Assembly (NCBI RefSeq): GCF_015221875.1
Contig: NZ_JACYGY010000001.1
Coordinates: forward strand, 1-64,000
Origin: Dyadobacter subterraneus
GTDB taxonomy: Bacteria; Bacteroidota; Bacteroidia; Cytophagales; Spirosomataceae
DNA: 64,000 nucleotides
Direction of reading: 5' to 3'
Part shown: in pieces, positions 45,223 through 54,939 of the stretch
Numbering within the stretch: position 1 is the first letter of the stretch
Layout: the number at the start of each line of letters is the position of its first letter
The notes under the pieces: model-generated
The model's database searches: none
Told to the model about the DNA's origin: nothing
The model's input: only the letters and a program-made list of their open reading frames with translations
Program-made: the position numbers and the translations under genes

Positions 45223-48200
45223 TTATAGATTGAAACTGATGTTGAAACCAATTGATCTTGTTGTTGGAATCTGACCGTTTTCTATACCTTGTAAATTACC
45301 GTCGTTGTAATAACTTGTTTCCGGATCGATGTGTGGAAGATTGCTGTGCAAAAGAGCAAGGTTTCTGCCTACAACCGAAACTGCGATGTCACGGAAAGGA
45401 AGTTTTTTCATCACTTTACCAGAGATCATATACGTGAATTTTACTTCACGAAGTTTTACATAACTCGCATCAAAAATCGTGTTTTCGTTGTTTGTAAGCA
45501 GGTAATATTTGTGGTGATATTCTTCTGAGGAAAGATTTTTTGTGTTTGCCACATAAACCGGATTGTCAGTAGTTCCTGTATTTACAACACCTTGTCCAAC
45601 CACACCATTTTCACGACCCAAGGTAGTTTCTGCTAAAACTCCTGTATAACGACCAACATTGATCGATTGAGAGAAAATATCTCCACCGTGTTTCACGTCA
45701 ATCAAAGTACTAAGAGAGAAGTTTTTGTATTTGAATGTGTTAGAGAAACCACCGATCCAGTCAGGAGTAAAGTTTCCTAAAACGCGGCTAACAGGATCAA
45801 GCATTGGATATCCTTGTGCGTCATATACAACTTGTCCGTCCGGAGCACGCAAAAATCCTTTTCCGAAGAATGTTCCATAAGGCTGACCAACACGGGCTTC
45901 AACTGATAATCCACGGAAACTGCTTGTAGAAGTTGCCTGAGTTAGCGGGTTGTAGCTTGTGTTCAACTGGTAAGTAGTAAGACCGTTTGCAAGTGAAACA
46001 ACTTTGTTTTTGTTACGAGCCCAATTCAAACCAATATCCCATTGGAATGCACCTGCCTTTACCGGAGTAACTGTCAATTGAAGTTCGAAACCTTTGTTCT
46101 CAATTTTACCTGCATTCAAAAGTTTTGACAAATAACCTGTTGCATTAGAAACGTTTACGTCAAGAATCTGGTCAGATGAAGTTTTCTTGTAATAAGTAAG
46201 ATCCAAGCCAACACGATTTTGCCAAAATCTCAGGTCAGCGCCTACTTCGTATGAAGAAGTAATTTCAGGCTTCAATTCAGCATTTAGCAACGCGTTGTTT
46301 TCTGATAAACTTGGCGTGCTTCCCCAAGGATTTTCGTATTTGTAAGTACTTGCCAAACGGTAAGGATCAGTGTCATTACCAACTTGTGCAACACCAGCTC
46401 TGATTTTAGCAAAAGATAAAACGGATGATTTGATGTCAAACATGTCAGAAATAATCGCGCTCACAGCAGCAGAAGGATAGAAATAAGATCTGTTGTTGCT
46501 AGGCAAAGAACTTGACCAGTCATTACGTGCGGTAAGGTCAACGAACAAATAGTTGCGGAAACCTAAGTTGGCCGAAGCGTATAAACTGTTTACTGTTTTT
46601 TCAATAAATGAGTTTTCTACAACCGGACGCTGGCGTGAATTACCCATGTTCCAAACTCTTGGTATGGCTAATTCAGTTGCGCCCATATAATTTCTTTGAG
46701 CAAAGTTTGAGCGGTGGTTGCCTCCAATGTTGGCAGTAACATCAAACTGACCAAATTTATGCGTAGCATTCAACAAGAAGTCGGAGTTTGATTCACGAAC
46801 AAAAATCTGCTCTTCGTTGTAAGCATCGTACAATGAAGTAGTTCCCAATTTAGCCTGACGAGCAGCAGTTTTTGTTTTGCGACGATCTTCATAAAAGTCA
46901 GTTCCTGAACGTCCTGTCAAAGTCAGCCAGTCTGTCAATTTGTAAGTTGCAACGATATTGCCATACATACGGTCACGCTGATTAGCACGTGTACTATTAT
47001 TTACCAGATAGTAAGGGTTGGTCCAGTAGTTGTCATTCCAGTTGTTCTGATAGATACTGCCTGGTTTTGTGTAGTTCTTCAAAGAATTCATGTCAACCTG
47101 GCGACCGAACCAGATAAAATATAAACCGAAATTGTTACGGTTATCGCTGCCGTCTTTTACGTAATTAACAGTTGCTCTTACGTTTAATTTAGGAGTAAGA
47201 TTCCAGCCAGCATTTAGAGAAACAGTCTGACGTTTGTAATCTGTATTTGGTAAAATACCATCTTGTTTCAAATTAGTGAATGACAAACGGAAATCCGCTT
47301 TTTCATTTCCACCTGTGATACCAACGTTGTTTGTATATGTTTTTCCTGTTTGGTAAAACTGATCAACGTTATCAGGATGAGCAATCCATGGCGTTGCTGT
47401 TCTAACACCGTCGGCTCCGATAGGAGAGTCAAATTGAGGTAATAATCTTCCATCAAGTTTTGGTCCCCAGCTTTCATCCACACCGTCATTTACGCCGCCA
47501 CCTTGTCCGTCTTTATAGGAGAAAAGACCTTTTGCTCCTTGTCCATATTCATTTTGCCAGCTTGGCTGACGAAAAACAGATTCAAAAGAAGTATTGGTAT
47601 TGAAAGAAACACCGATTCCTTTTGAGCCTTTTCCACTTTTACTTGTAATCAAAACTACACCATTTGCGCCGCGTGATCCGTAAAGAGCCGCAGCACTTGG
47701 ACCTTTCAAAACACTGATCGATTCAACATCATCCGGGTTGATAGAAGCCGCAGCATTTCCATAATCCACACCTGTTCCAGAACCGAAATTGCTGTTGTCG
47801 ATAGGAACACCATCCACTACGAAAAGCGGCTGGTTATTACTTCCGATCGAACTAGCTCCACGGATGATCATACGCGAGGATGCTCCCGGAGCTCCGTTAG
47901 AATTGGTAACCTGTACACCCGCCAATCTTCCTGAAAGTGAATTGATAAGGTTGGTTTCACGTGCCTGAGTCAGGTTTTTTCCGCTAACTTCCTGTACTGC
48001 ATAACCCAGCGCTTTTTTCTCACGGGCAATACCAAGTGCTGTTACAACCACCTCATTAAATTGTGTGGCGTCTTCGTCGAGGGTAATATTAAGATTTGTC
48101 TGACTACCAACGGGAATTTCAAGAGATTTGAAACCAATGAAAGAGACAACAAGTATAGCATTAGCCTCCGCGGTAATTGTAAATTCTCCGTCAGAATTGG

Positions 48201-48369
48201 TTGTACTTCCGCGATTAGTTCCTTTAACAAGAACACTCGCTCCGGGTAATGAGCCACCGTCTCCTTTGGACGTCACTTTGCCTTTAATGGCCAGTTCTTG
48301 TCCGTACCCAGCCAGGCTCAGCACAAGAAGAAAGGACATGAATCCAGTTGTAAAAAGTTTTCTCATCAT
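45223..48369 (-). CDS. SusC/RagA-family TonB-linked outer-membrane transporter
   Basis: 1048 residues: signal peptide (1-23), a carboxypeptidase-regulatory-like domain (IKGKVTSKGDGGSLPGASVLVKGTNRGSTTNSDGEFTI, about 27-110), then the SusC/RagA plug with QVTNSNGAPGASSRMIIRGASSIGSNNQPLFVVDGVPIDNS and SISVLKGPSAAALYGSRGANGVVLITSK. A long 22-strand barrel ends in GFNISFNL. It imports a large substrate with energy from TonB. It is first gene of the SusCD operon; the spacer upstream (48370-49007) holds its promoter. Confidence 0.95.
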   Translation of the reverse strand: MMRKLFTTGFMSFLLVLSLAGYGQELAIKGKVTSKGDGGSLPGASVLVKGTNRGSTTNSDGEFTITAEANAILVVSFIGFKSLEIPVGSQTNLNITLDEDATQFNEVVVTALGIAREKKALGYAVQEVSGKNLTQARETNLINSLSGRLAGVQVTNSNGAPGASSRMIIRGASSIGSNNQPLFVVDGVPIDNSNFGSGTGVDYGNAAASINPDDVESISVLKGPSAAALYGSRGANGVVLITSKSGKGSKGIGVSFNTNTSFESVFRQPSWQNEYGQGAKGLFSYKDGQGGGVNDGVDESWGPKLDGRLLPQFDSPIGADGVRTATPWIAHPDNVDQFYQTGKTYTNNVGITGGNEKADFRLSFTNLKQDGILPNTDYKRQTVSLNAGWNLTPKLNVRATVNYVKDGSDNRNNFGLYFIWFGRQVDMNSLKNYTKPGSIYQNNWNDNYWTNPYYLVNNSTRANQRDRMYGNIVATYKLTDWLTLTGRSGTDFYEDRRKTKTAARQAKLGTTSLYDAYNEEQIFVRESNSDFLLNATHKFGQFDVTANIGGNHRSNFAQRNYMGATELAIPRVWNMGNSRQRPVVENSFIEKTVNSLYASANLGFRNYLFVDLTARNDWSSSLPSNNRSYFYPSAAVSAIISDMFDIKSSVLSFAKIRAGVAQVGNDTDPYRLASTYKYENPWGSTPSLSENNALLNAELKPEITSSYEVGADLRFWQNRVGLDLTYYKKTSSDQILDVNVSNATGYLSKLLNAGKIENKGFELQLTVTPVKAGAFQWDIGLNWARNKNKVVSLANGLTTYQLNTSYNPLTQATSTSSFRGLSVEARVGQPYGTFFGKGFLRAPDGQVVYDAQGYPMLDPVSRVLGNFTPDWIGGFSNTFKYKNFSLSTLIDVKHGGDIFSQSINVGRYTGVLAETTLGRENGVVGQGVVNTGTTDNPVYVANTKNLSSEEYHHKYYLLTNNENTIFDASYVKLREVKFTYMISGKVMKKLPFRDIAVSVVGRNLALLHSNLPHIDPETSYYNDGNLQGIENGQIPTTRSIGFNISFNL

Positions 48370-49007
48370 AAAATAGTTAAGTTGATAATAGTAATATTTA
48401 AATAAGACAGGAGTGAAAGATTAAAATTGATATTAAAATAAAATTAAGATTAAACCGAAAAAGCTGAGAATTACTGAATATTGAGATTCCATTTTCAAAT
48501 AATTGAACTATAAAATTAGAAACTACATGATTTTTAATTTATGAATTAATAAATTTTAATTCAGAATATTATTCTATAAAAGTAAAAAATTTAAAAATTA
48601 AAACTCGTTAAAAATGATAAAAAGAGAATATTAATGATATAATTTCTTAATTATTGGTATATAATTTTAATAATTCTTTAAATAATATAAAATTTAAGGT
48701 CATTTCGAATTTAATTGCATTATATAAAGTTTGTAAATTTTGGTTACTATCGAAGGGAGTTTCTGATAAGTACTATGGAGAAGGATATTGCTTGAAGTCA
48801 ATACCGGAAATTTCAGTTTTATAATTTTCGTCATGGCTAACGACGTTTATCTTTTTTAATAGAAAAAGATAGGAGCAGAGGACTCTGGCTTGCTTTTCAT
48901 TCTTAAAATCAACCTATAAGGCGTTTGAATTACTATATTTGCAACCTGATGTAAATGGGTGGTCCACACAGCTCATTCAAAATTTTGTTAATTCGTAATA
49001 GCTTTAA
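48370..49007. other. 638-nt very AT-rich divergent spacer
   Basis: The region lies between divergent susC and thrA. It is extremely AT-rich from 48400 to 48720, then nearer average. I see no RNA gene, no T-tract hairpin and no peptide resembling a threonine leader. A candidate thrA -7 element is listed separately. The AT-rich half is probably the susC control region. Confidence 0.6.
48934..48941 (+). promoter_or_regulatory. Candidate -7 element of the thrA operon
   Basis: TATATTTG fits the Bacteroidota TAnnTTTG -7 consensus 67 nt before thrA. No TTG stands at the usual 17-23 nt upstream, so the match is partial. Confidence 0.4.
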
Positions 49008-51464
49008 ATGAAGGTTCTCAAATTTGGCGGCACATCGGTCGGTTCGGTCGATAGTATCAAGCAGGTAATTGGTATTCTTGAAAATAATCTGGCAAATGGT
49101 GAAAAAATCGCCGTTGTTTTTTCAGCCATGGGTGGTGTCACGAACCGTCTGATTGAAATTGGAAAGATGGCCGCTGCCGGAAACGGTGAATATGTTGAGT
49201 TCCTGAAAGTGGTTGAGGAACGTCATTTTGTGATCGTGCGCGGGCTGATCAATGTAAAAAGTCAAAGTAGCACGTTTGCTGCTGTACGTGGACTTTTCAA
49301 TGAATTGGGAGATATTTTGAAAGGTGTTTCCTGGATTCGTGAACTTTCGACACGCACAATGGACCTGATTATGAGTTTTGGAGAAAGACTTTCCACGCTT
49401 GTTATTACTGAAATCCTGAAAAGTAAAGGTATTGCAGCTGAATTTTGTGATGCACGCCAAATCATCCGTACCAATGAAACTTATGGAATGGGTGATGTGA
49501 ATTTCGCGGTTACCAATCAGCTCATTCTGGAATATTTTGCCAAGGCTTCTGCTTTGCAATGTGTTACCGGTTTTATTGCTTCTACCTCAGAAGGTATTAC
49601 GACAACATTAGGACGCGGTGGCTCTGACTATACCGCCTCTATTCTTGGCGCTGCGCTTGATGCTGATTCCATAGAAATATGGACGGATGTGGACGGCATG
49701 ATGACCGCAGATCCACGGAAAGTACATAATGCATTTACGATTCCTTCGATTTCCTATGCCGAAGCTATGGAGCTTTCTCACTTTGGTGCGAAAGTGATTT
49801 ATCCGCCAAGCTTGCAGCCGGCTTTTGCAAAAAATATAACGCTTAAAGTACTGAATACCTTTAATGTTGATTTTGAAGGTACTTATGTTCAGAAAATTGC
49901 GAGTAAAAAAGATTTTCCGATCACCGGAATTTCTTCGATTGATGAAATCGCACTGGTTAATATTCAAGGTAGCGGGATGATCGGAGTAGCCGGGATTTCA
50001 GGCCGACTTTTCACTGCGTTATCACATAATGATATTAGCGTAATTCTTATTTCGCAGGCGTCTTCTGAACATTCAATCTGTTTTTCTATCGACCCGCGTG
50101 ATGCGCAAAAAGCCAGTGAGGTTTTGGAAAAAGAGTTTGCTTCTGAAATCAGCTACGGATATATTGACAGTATAACAATAGAAAAAAATCTATCAGTCAT
50201 CGCAATTGTCGGTGAAGGAATGAAGAAAAGTACCGGTGTTTCCGGAAAGCTTTTTTCTGTTTTAGGTAAAAACGGTATCAACGTCGTTGCTACGGCGCAG
50301 GGTTCTTCGGAGCTTAATATTTCTGTTGTTATTTCAAAAAGTGATCTTTCCAAAGCACTGAATGCTATTCACGGTGTTTTCTTCCATTCTGAAACGCGGT
50401 CGCTCAACTTGTTTATTGTTGGTGTTGGTCTGATTGGTAGTACGCTTTTGGAGCAGATCAGAAAACAGAATAAATATCTAAGAGAAGAAAAATTTTTGAA
50501 CCTGAACATCGCCGGACTTTCCAATACCAAGAAAATGCTTCTTGATCCGGACGGGATCGGTTCAGCACATTGGAAAGAAAGAATTGATGGAGAAGGTGTA
50601 AAAACCAGTTTGCCAGCATTCGTCCAGCGCATGATTGAGCTCAATCTTCCAAACAGTGTTTTTGTGGATTGTACGTCTGATAAAGACATCGTTCAGTATT
50701 ATAATATGTTATTGGATGCAAGTATTTCCGTTGTAACGCCAAATAAAGTGGCCAATTCGGGATCCTACGCTGAATATATTTCCCTGCAACGCACTGCTTT
50801 GAAAAGAGGCGTTAAGTTTTTGTATGAAACCAACGTTGGTGCAGGTTTGCCAATCATTAATACCATTCAGGGTTTAATGGCCAGCGGTGATAAATTTCTG
50901 AAAATTGAAGCGATTCTGTCAGGAACGTTATCTTATATATTCAATTCTTTTGGTCCGGGAATTAAATTCGTGGATGTTGTAAAAGAAGCAAAAGCAAAAG
51001 GATTTACCGAGCCAGATCCTCGTGACGATTTAAGTGGTGCAGATGTTGCCAGAAAAATATTGATTCTTGCCCGGGAAGTAGGTGTTCCGCTGGAATCAGA
51101 AGATGTAAAAGTGGCTCAGTTGTTACCTGAAAATTGCCTTGCCGCACCAAATGTGGAAGCATTTTTCAATGAGCTGATTATCTCTGACGATTACTTTGCA
51201 AAACTTCAATCCAACGCAGAAGCCAATGGAGAAAAACTCCGGTATATCGCAACGCTTGAAAACGGGAAAGCGGTTGTGGAACTGAGAACTGTAAATCAGC
51301 AGCATCCTTTTTATACTTTGTCAGGAAGTGATAATATCGTTTCTTTCACAACGGACCGTTATAAAGATCGGCCTTTGGTGATCAAAGGCCCAGGCGCAGG
51401 AGCGGAAGTTACGGCGTCGGGTGTGTTTGCAGATATTATGAGCATTAGTAGTTATTTGGGATAG
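49008..51464 (+). CDS. thrA: Bifunctional aspartate kinase / homoserine dehydrogenase I
   Basis: 818 residues. The kinase domain opens with MKVLKFGGTSVGSVDS, has LSTLVITEILKSKGI, GRGGSDYTASILGAAL and WTDVDGMMTADPR, and is followed by two ACT domains (about 310-460). The homoserine dehydrogenase part begins at LNLFIVGVGLIGSTLLEQI (about 465) and has TPNKVAN, YETNVGAGLPIINTIQGL and FTEPDPRDDLSGADVARK. It makes aspartyl phosphate and reduces the semialdehyde to homoserine; the ACT domains give threonine feedback. First gene of a unit that continues through the MNT-HEPN pair into thrB; thrC is not in the window. Confidence 0.96.
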   Translation: MKVLKFGGTSVGSVDSIKQVIGILENNLANGEKIAVVFSAMGGVTNRLIEIGKMAAAGNGEYVEFLKVVEERHFVIVRGLINVKSQSSTFAAVRGLFNELGDILKGVSWIRELSTRTMDLIMSFGERLSTLVITEILKSKGIAAEFCDARQIIRTNETYGMGDVNFAVTNQLILEYFAKASALQCVTGFIASTSEGITTTLGRGGSDYTASILGAALDADSIEIWTDVDGMMTADPRKVHNAFTIPSISYAEAMELSHFGAKVIYPPSLQPAFAKNITLKVLNTFNVDFEGTYVQKIASKKDFPITGISSIDEIALVNIQGSGMIGVAGISGRLFTALSHNDISVILISQASSEHSICFSIDPRDAQKASEVLEKEFASEISYGYIDSITIEKNLSVIAIVGEGMKKSTGVSGKLFSVLGKNGINVVATAQGSSELNISVVISKSDLSKALNAIHGVFFHSETRSLNLFIVGVGLIGSTLLEQIRKQNKYLREEKFLNLNIAGLSNTKKMLLDPDGIGSAHWKERIDGEGVKTSLPAFVQRMIELNLPNSVFVDCTSDKDIVQYYNMLLDASISVVTPNKVANSGSYAEYISLQRTALKRGVKFLYETNVGAGLPIINTIQGLMASGDKFLKIEAILSGTLSYIFNSFGPGIKFVDVVKEAKAKGFTEPDPRDDLSGADVARKILILAREVGVPLESEDVKVAQLLPENCLAAPNVEAFFNELIISDDYFAKLQSNAEANGEKLRYIATLENGKAVVELRTVNQQHPFYTLSGSDNIVSFTTDRYKDRPLVIKGPGAGAEVTASGVFADIMSISSYLG

Positions 51465-51509
51465 AACGTTTTAAATTGTTGGAGATTTTTCAAAAAGCCA
51501 TTTTTAACT

Positions 51510-51848
51510 ATGAGCAATAGAAAAGTTCCGGAATCGGTTGCCAGGCTTACCGAGGAATTCGTGAATCAGATGGGTCAATTATACGGAGATCGTCTTGATA
51601 AGGTGATTTTATACGGCTCATATGCCAGAGGTGACCAACATGAGGATTCTGATATAGATTATCTGGTTGTTTTGAATGACGAAGAAATTAAAACATTTAA
51701 GGAAATAAGTAATTTGTCTCCTGTCACTTTTGAATTATCTCTTCAGTATTCGATATCAGTTTCTGCAATTCCGGTGACTCAATCCAGCTTTAATCAAAAT
51801 TGGTCGCCTTTATATCAAAATGTTCATGAGGATGGGATTATGTTATGA
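51510..51848 (+). CDS. Minimal nucleotidyltransferase (MntA-like antitoxin)
   Basis: 112 residues with the MNT signature GSYARGDQHEDSDIDYLVV (Gly36-Ser37, Asp48 and Asp50 as metal ligands). The third carboxylate is not obvious and may be in VTFELSLQY. In MntA-HepT modules the MNT protein AMPylates a tyrosine of the HEPN toxin and so disables it. The stop overlaps the HEPN start by 4 nt (ATGA). It lies 45 nt after thrA and belongs to the same transcription direction. Confidence 0.85.
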   Translation: MSNRKVPESVARLTEEFVNQMGQLYGDRLDKVILYGSYARGDQHEDSDIDYLVVLNDEEIKTFKEISNLSPVTFELSLQYSISVSAIPVTQSSFNQNWSPLYQNVHEDGIML

Positions 51849-52237
51849 AGATTAATTCAGTCGATAATATTATTTCAAAAGCCTCTGATTGCTTTGATGA
51901 TTCAAAAGAGTTTTTAGCTAAGGAAAGGTATGAAGCTGCACTAAACAGATCCTATTATTCAATGTTTCATTGTATTCAGGCCTTACTTTCTACTGTTAAA
52001 TTTGTTACTAAATCTCATTCAGGGGCACACAATGCTTTTCATAAAGAGTTTATTTTAACGCAACTATTTTCAAAGGATCTTGGTCTTGCATTGAAACGTA
52101 CTTTCGAAAAACGGCAATTTGGTGACTATGAGTATGATGAAGTATTTTATGAAGATGCAAAAGAATCTGTTGAAGATGCGCAAAAATTTCTAAACGCCAC
52201 CACCCAATATTTAAAGGAAAACAATTTTTTAAAGTGA
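51845..52237 (+). CDS. HEPN-domain protein (HepT-like RNase toxin)
   Basis: 130 residues, all helical, matching the HEPN type in MNT-HEPN pairs: ISKASDCFDDSKEFLAKERYEAALNRSYYSMFHCIQALL. The catalytic R-x4-6-H motif is present as Arg35 with six residues to His42 (RSYYSMFH), with neighbouring tyrosines that could be AMPylation sites. DYEYDEVFYEDAKESVEDAQKFLN is the family C-terminal helix. It overlaps MNT upstream (ATGA) and thrB downstream (GTGA), so its translation is coupled to both. Confidence 0.85.
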   Translation: MKINSVDNIISKASDCFDDSKEFLAKERYEAALNRSYYSMFHCIQALLSTVKFVTKSHSGAHNAFHKEFILTQLFSKDLGLALKRTFEKRQFGDYEYDEVFYEDAKESVEDAQKFLNATTQYLKENNFLK

Positions 52238-53172
52238 ATTATATTAAAGTCTTTGCACCTGCCACCGTCGCTAATGTTTCCTGTGGATTTGATATTTTCG
52301 GTTTTGCTATTGAAGAGCCGGGGGATATTGTAGAAATACGCCGTCGCGATGAACCTGGAATTGTTATAAAGGATATTTTTGGTGATGATGGAAGATTGCC
52401 ACGGAAAGCTGAAAAAAATGCGGTAACAGGTGTAATGCTGCATTTGCTAAAACATCTTGGCATTACAGATTTTGGCTGTGAAGTTACTTTACACAAAAAT
52501 ATGCCCTTAGGAAGTGGTATGGGTTCAAGCGCAGCAAGTGCCGTAGCCGGTGTAGTTGCCATAAATGAATTACTGGATTGTCCACTTTCAAGAGCTGATC
52601 TTTTGCCTTTTGCAATGGAAGGGGAACGGATTGCTTCGGGTTCCGCACATGCTGATAATGTGGGTCCTGCACTTTTAGGAGGTTTTGTAATTATCAGAAG
52701 TTATGCTCCGCTGGATGTTTTTTCAATTCCGGTTCCGGGAGATCTTTTCTGCACTTTGGTACATCCTGATATAGAAATTAATACAAAGGACGCGAGATAT
52801 ATTCTTCGGGATGAGGTTTCGTTGAAAAATACGATTTCTCAAATGGGAAATGTAGCGGGGTTAGTGGCTGGTTTGATGATGGAAGATTATGACCTGATCG
52901 GCCGCTCCATGGTAGATGTGATAATTGAACCTGTGCGTTCTATTTTAATCCCTGATTTTAATCTTGTAAAACAGGCTGCTTTGGATCATGGAGCGTTGGG
53001 ATGCAGTATCTCAGGATCAGGGCCTTCCATGTTTGCATTAAGCCGTGGCGTTGAAAATGCCAAGAAAGTAGGAGAGGTGATGAAGGCGACATTTGCTAAT
53101 GCGGGAATTGAAGCAACTTCACATGTTTCCTTAATCAATAAAGGAGGACCTGTGGTTTTGGACAAAAATTAA
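52234..53172 (+). CDS. thrB: Homoserine kinase
   Basis: 312 residues, GHMP kinase. It starts at GTG 52234 within GTGA, the HEPN stop. The N-terminal KVFAPATVANVSCGFDIFGFAI, the ATP loop LHKNMPLGSGMGSSAASAVAG and the C-terminal GALGCSISGSGPSMFAL are the three GHMP motifs. It phosphorylates homoserine for threonine synthesis. Bacteroidota usually have thrA-thrB-thrC in a row; here two toxin-antitoxin-like genes sit between thrA and thrB, and thrC does not follow. Confidence 0.95.
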   Translation: MNYIKVFAPATVANVSCGFDIFGFAIEEPGDIVEIRRRDEPGIVIKDIFGDDGRLPRKAEKNAVTGVMLHLLKHLGITDFGCEVTLHKNMPLGSGMGSSAASAVAGVVAINELLDCPLSRADLLPFAMEGERIASGSAHADNVGPALLGGFVIIRSYAPLDVFSIPVPGDLFCTLVHPDIEINTKDARYILRDEVSLKNTISQMGNVAGLVAGLMMEDYDLIGRSMVDVIIEPVRSILIPDFNLVKQAALDHGALGCSISGSGPSMFALSRGVENAKKVGEVMKATFANAGIEATSHVSLINKGGPVVLDKN

Positions 53173-53315
53173 TATTCAGTAAAGTGTCATAAATCTGAGC
53201 ATTACATTTCAGTTTTTCAATTTCAGATTTTTGTGTTATTCAAAATTGACATTTAACGAACTTTCTACGTAATTTTAAACGTTACATAGTCCAGAGCATT
53301 AAAATTTATAAGATC

Positions 53316-53642
53316 ATGGTTACTGTAAGCGATACTGCGAAGAATAAGATCATAGAATTGCGTAAGGCAGATGGTCACGAGGAAGATTATCAGATTCGTG
53401 TAGGTGTTTTAGGCGGAGGCTGTTCAGGTTTGACGTATAATCTTGAATTCAATTCGGACACAAATCCTACGGATATGGTCTTTGAAGATAAAGGCGTTAA
53501 GATTATTGTTGATAAAAAAAGCATATTGTACCTTGCCGGAACAGTGCTTGATTTTTCAGACGGTCTGAACGGAAAAGGATTTCAATTTGTCAACCCGAAT
53601 GCGACCCGCACTTGTGGATGTGGCGAAAGTTTTGCTGTATAA
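53316..53642 (+). CDS. A-type Fe-S cluster assembly protein (IscA/ErpA/SufA family)
   Basis: 108 residues: VTVSDTAKNKIIELRKAD, IRVGVLGGGCSGLTYNLEF with the first ligand Cys, IIVDKKSILYLAGTVLDFSDGLNGKGFQFVNPNA, and the C-terminal C-G-C pair in RTCGCGESF. The three cysteines bind or pass [Fe-S] clusters to apo-enzymes. It is monocistronic, 144 nt after thrB, with a terminator. The exact subtype cannot be told from sequence alone. Confidence 0.92.
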   Translation: MVTVSDTAKNKIIELRKADGHEEDYQIRVGVLGGGCSGLTYNLEFNSDTNPTDMVFEDKGVKIIVDKKSILYLAGTVLDFSDGLNGKGFQFVNPNATRTCGCGESFAV

Positions 53643-53666
53643 ATTTTTAGATTTTGTGGATAATAG

Positions 53667-53702
53667 TAAAAGGCGTTGTGAGCTATCACGGCGCTTTTTT
53701 TA
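53667..53702 (+). terminator. Intrinsic terminator of the IscA-like gene
   Basis: AAAGGCGTTGTGA pairs with TCACGGCGCTTT (with G-U pairs) around GCTA, then seven T residues. Confidence 0.78.
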
Positions 53703-53934
53703 TGTCGTATCAAATCAAAAAAATGACAGAAGTAGTATATTTTCCTTATTTTATTGTTTTTTTGTGCAAGGGAAAGACGTTACCCGGGGAATTCCTGATA
53801 TAATTGTGTCAGAAAGACAAAATTCAAATTTTGTTACCTGAATTACCGCTTCGATAGCGTGTGTAACTAACACAAAATTGTAGCGTAACCGTCTTTAACT
53901 TTCAAATTTTAACTTTCAATTTTCAACTAAGTAA

Positions 53935-54834
53935 ATGAAACCAACGCTTTTAATTTTGGCTGCCGGCATAGGAAGCCGTTATGGAGGAATAAAACAACTT
54001 GACCAGTTTGGTCCCAATGGCGAAACCATTATTGATTATTCCTTATATGATGCCATTCGAAGCGGTTTTGGCAAAGTAGTATTTATCGTTCGTAAAGAAA
54101 TAAAAGATGAAGCGGAGGCCTTGTTTGCTCCAAAATTAAAAGGGAAAATTGATTACGATTTTGCAATTCAGGGCGTACAATCTTATGTACCTGAGGATTT
54201 GGGAACTGTTGAGCGAGTAAAACCCTGGGGAACCGGACATGCAACTTTATGTGCATGGGATAAAACAGATACGCCGTTTGCTGTAATTAATGCAGATGAT
54301 TTTTACGGTCGCGGTGCTTTTGAAACCATGGCGGAATTCTTGCGGACTGATACCAATGATAATCAGCATGCGATGATTGGTTATGAATTAAAAAGAACAC
54401 TTTCAGAAAACGGTACAGTTTCGAGAGGAGTTTGTATTGAAAGAGAAGATCACAATTTATCGTCGGTAGTTGAACGTACCAAAATATTTGAAGAAGGCGG
54501 AAAAATTTATTTTGAAGAAGAAGATGTCAAAACTGAATTAGCACCGGAAACACCTGTTTCAATGAATTTCTGGGGTTTCAAGCCTTCGATGTTTCCTATT
54601 ACCAAGGAATTGTTTGAAGAATATGCGCGTGTAAATTTGCATACACCAAAAGCTGAATTCTATATTCCAACGGTAATGAGTTATATCATCAAAAATGGTC
54701 TGGGTGACTGCCGTGTTTTCCGCAGTGCTTCTGACTGGTTTGGGGTAACGTATCCGGAGGATAAACCAACTGTTCAGGCTTCTTTGTCAGCTTTGCATGA
54801 GGCTGGGGAATATCCTGGGAAGCTTTGGGAATAA
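53935..54834 (+). CDS. Sugar-nucleotidyltransferase family protein
   Basis: 299 residues. It has a nucleotidyltransferase N-terminus PTLLILAAGIGSRYGGIKQL (glycine-rich NTP loop), the Mg-binding NADDFYGRGAFETM and a substrate loop PWGTGHATLCAWD. The family (NTP_transferase) forms NDP-sugars from sugar-1-phosphates, but members of this Bacteroidota subgroup have no assigned sugar. It stands alone, and no sugar-modification or glycosyltransferase genes are adjacent. The ATG at 53935 gives MKPTLLIL. Confidence 0.85.
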   Translation: MKPTLLILAAGIGSRYGGIKQLDQFGPNGETIIDYSLYDAIRSGFGKVVFIVRKEIKDEAEALFAPKLKGKIDYDFAIQGVQSYVPEDLGTVERVKPWGTGHATLCAWDKTDTPFAVINADDFYGRGAFETMAEFLRTDTNDNQHAMIGYELKRTLSENGTVSRGVCIEREDHNLSSVVERTKIFEEGGKIYFEEEDVKTELAPETPVSMNFWGFKPSMFPITKELFEEYARVNLHTPKAEFYIPTVMSYIIKNGLGDCRVFRSASDWFGVTYPEDKPTVQASLSALHEAGEYPGKLWE

Positions 54835-54875
54835 GATTAGCGAGATGAGATAGTTTTGAAAATATAATTTAGTTA

Positions 54876-54917
54876 ACAAAAGAGGTCAACTTTTTAAAAG
54901 TTGACCTCTTTTGTTTT
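54876..54917. terminator. Bidirectional terminator
   Basis: AAAAGAGGTCAACTT and AAGTTGACCTCTTTT form a long stem between the convergent nucleotidyltransferase and GDSL genes. Confidence 0.9.
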
Positions 54918-54939
54918 GTTACTATTTCAATTTGACTGC

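Noticed and set aside
48370..49007. A possible thr leader peptide, riboswitch or attenuator ahead of thrA
   Set aside because: No Thr/Ile-rich short peptide, T-tract hairpin or known aptamer pattern is visible in this spacer.
53587..53841. An 84-codon plus frame after the IscA-like gene
   Set aside because: It overlaps the IscA-like C-terminus in another frame and runs through its terminator.
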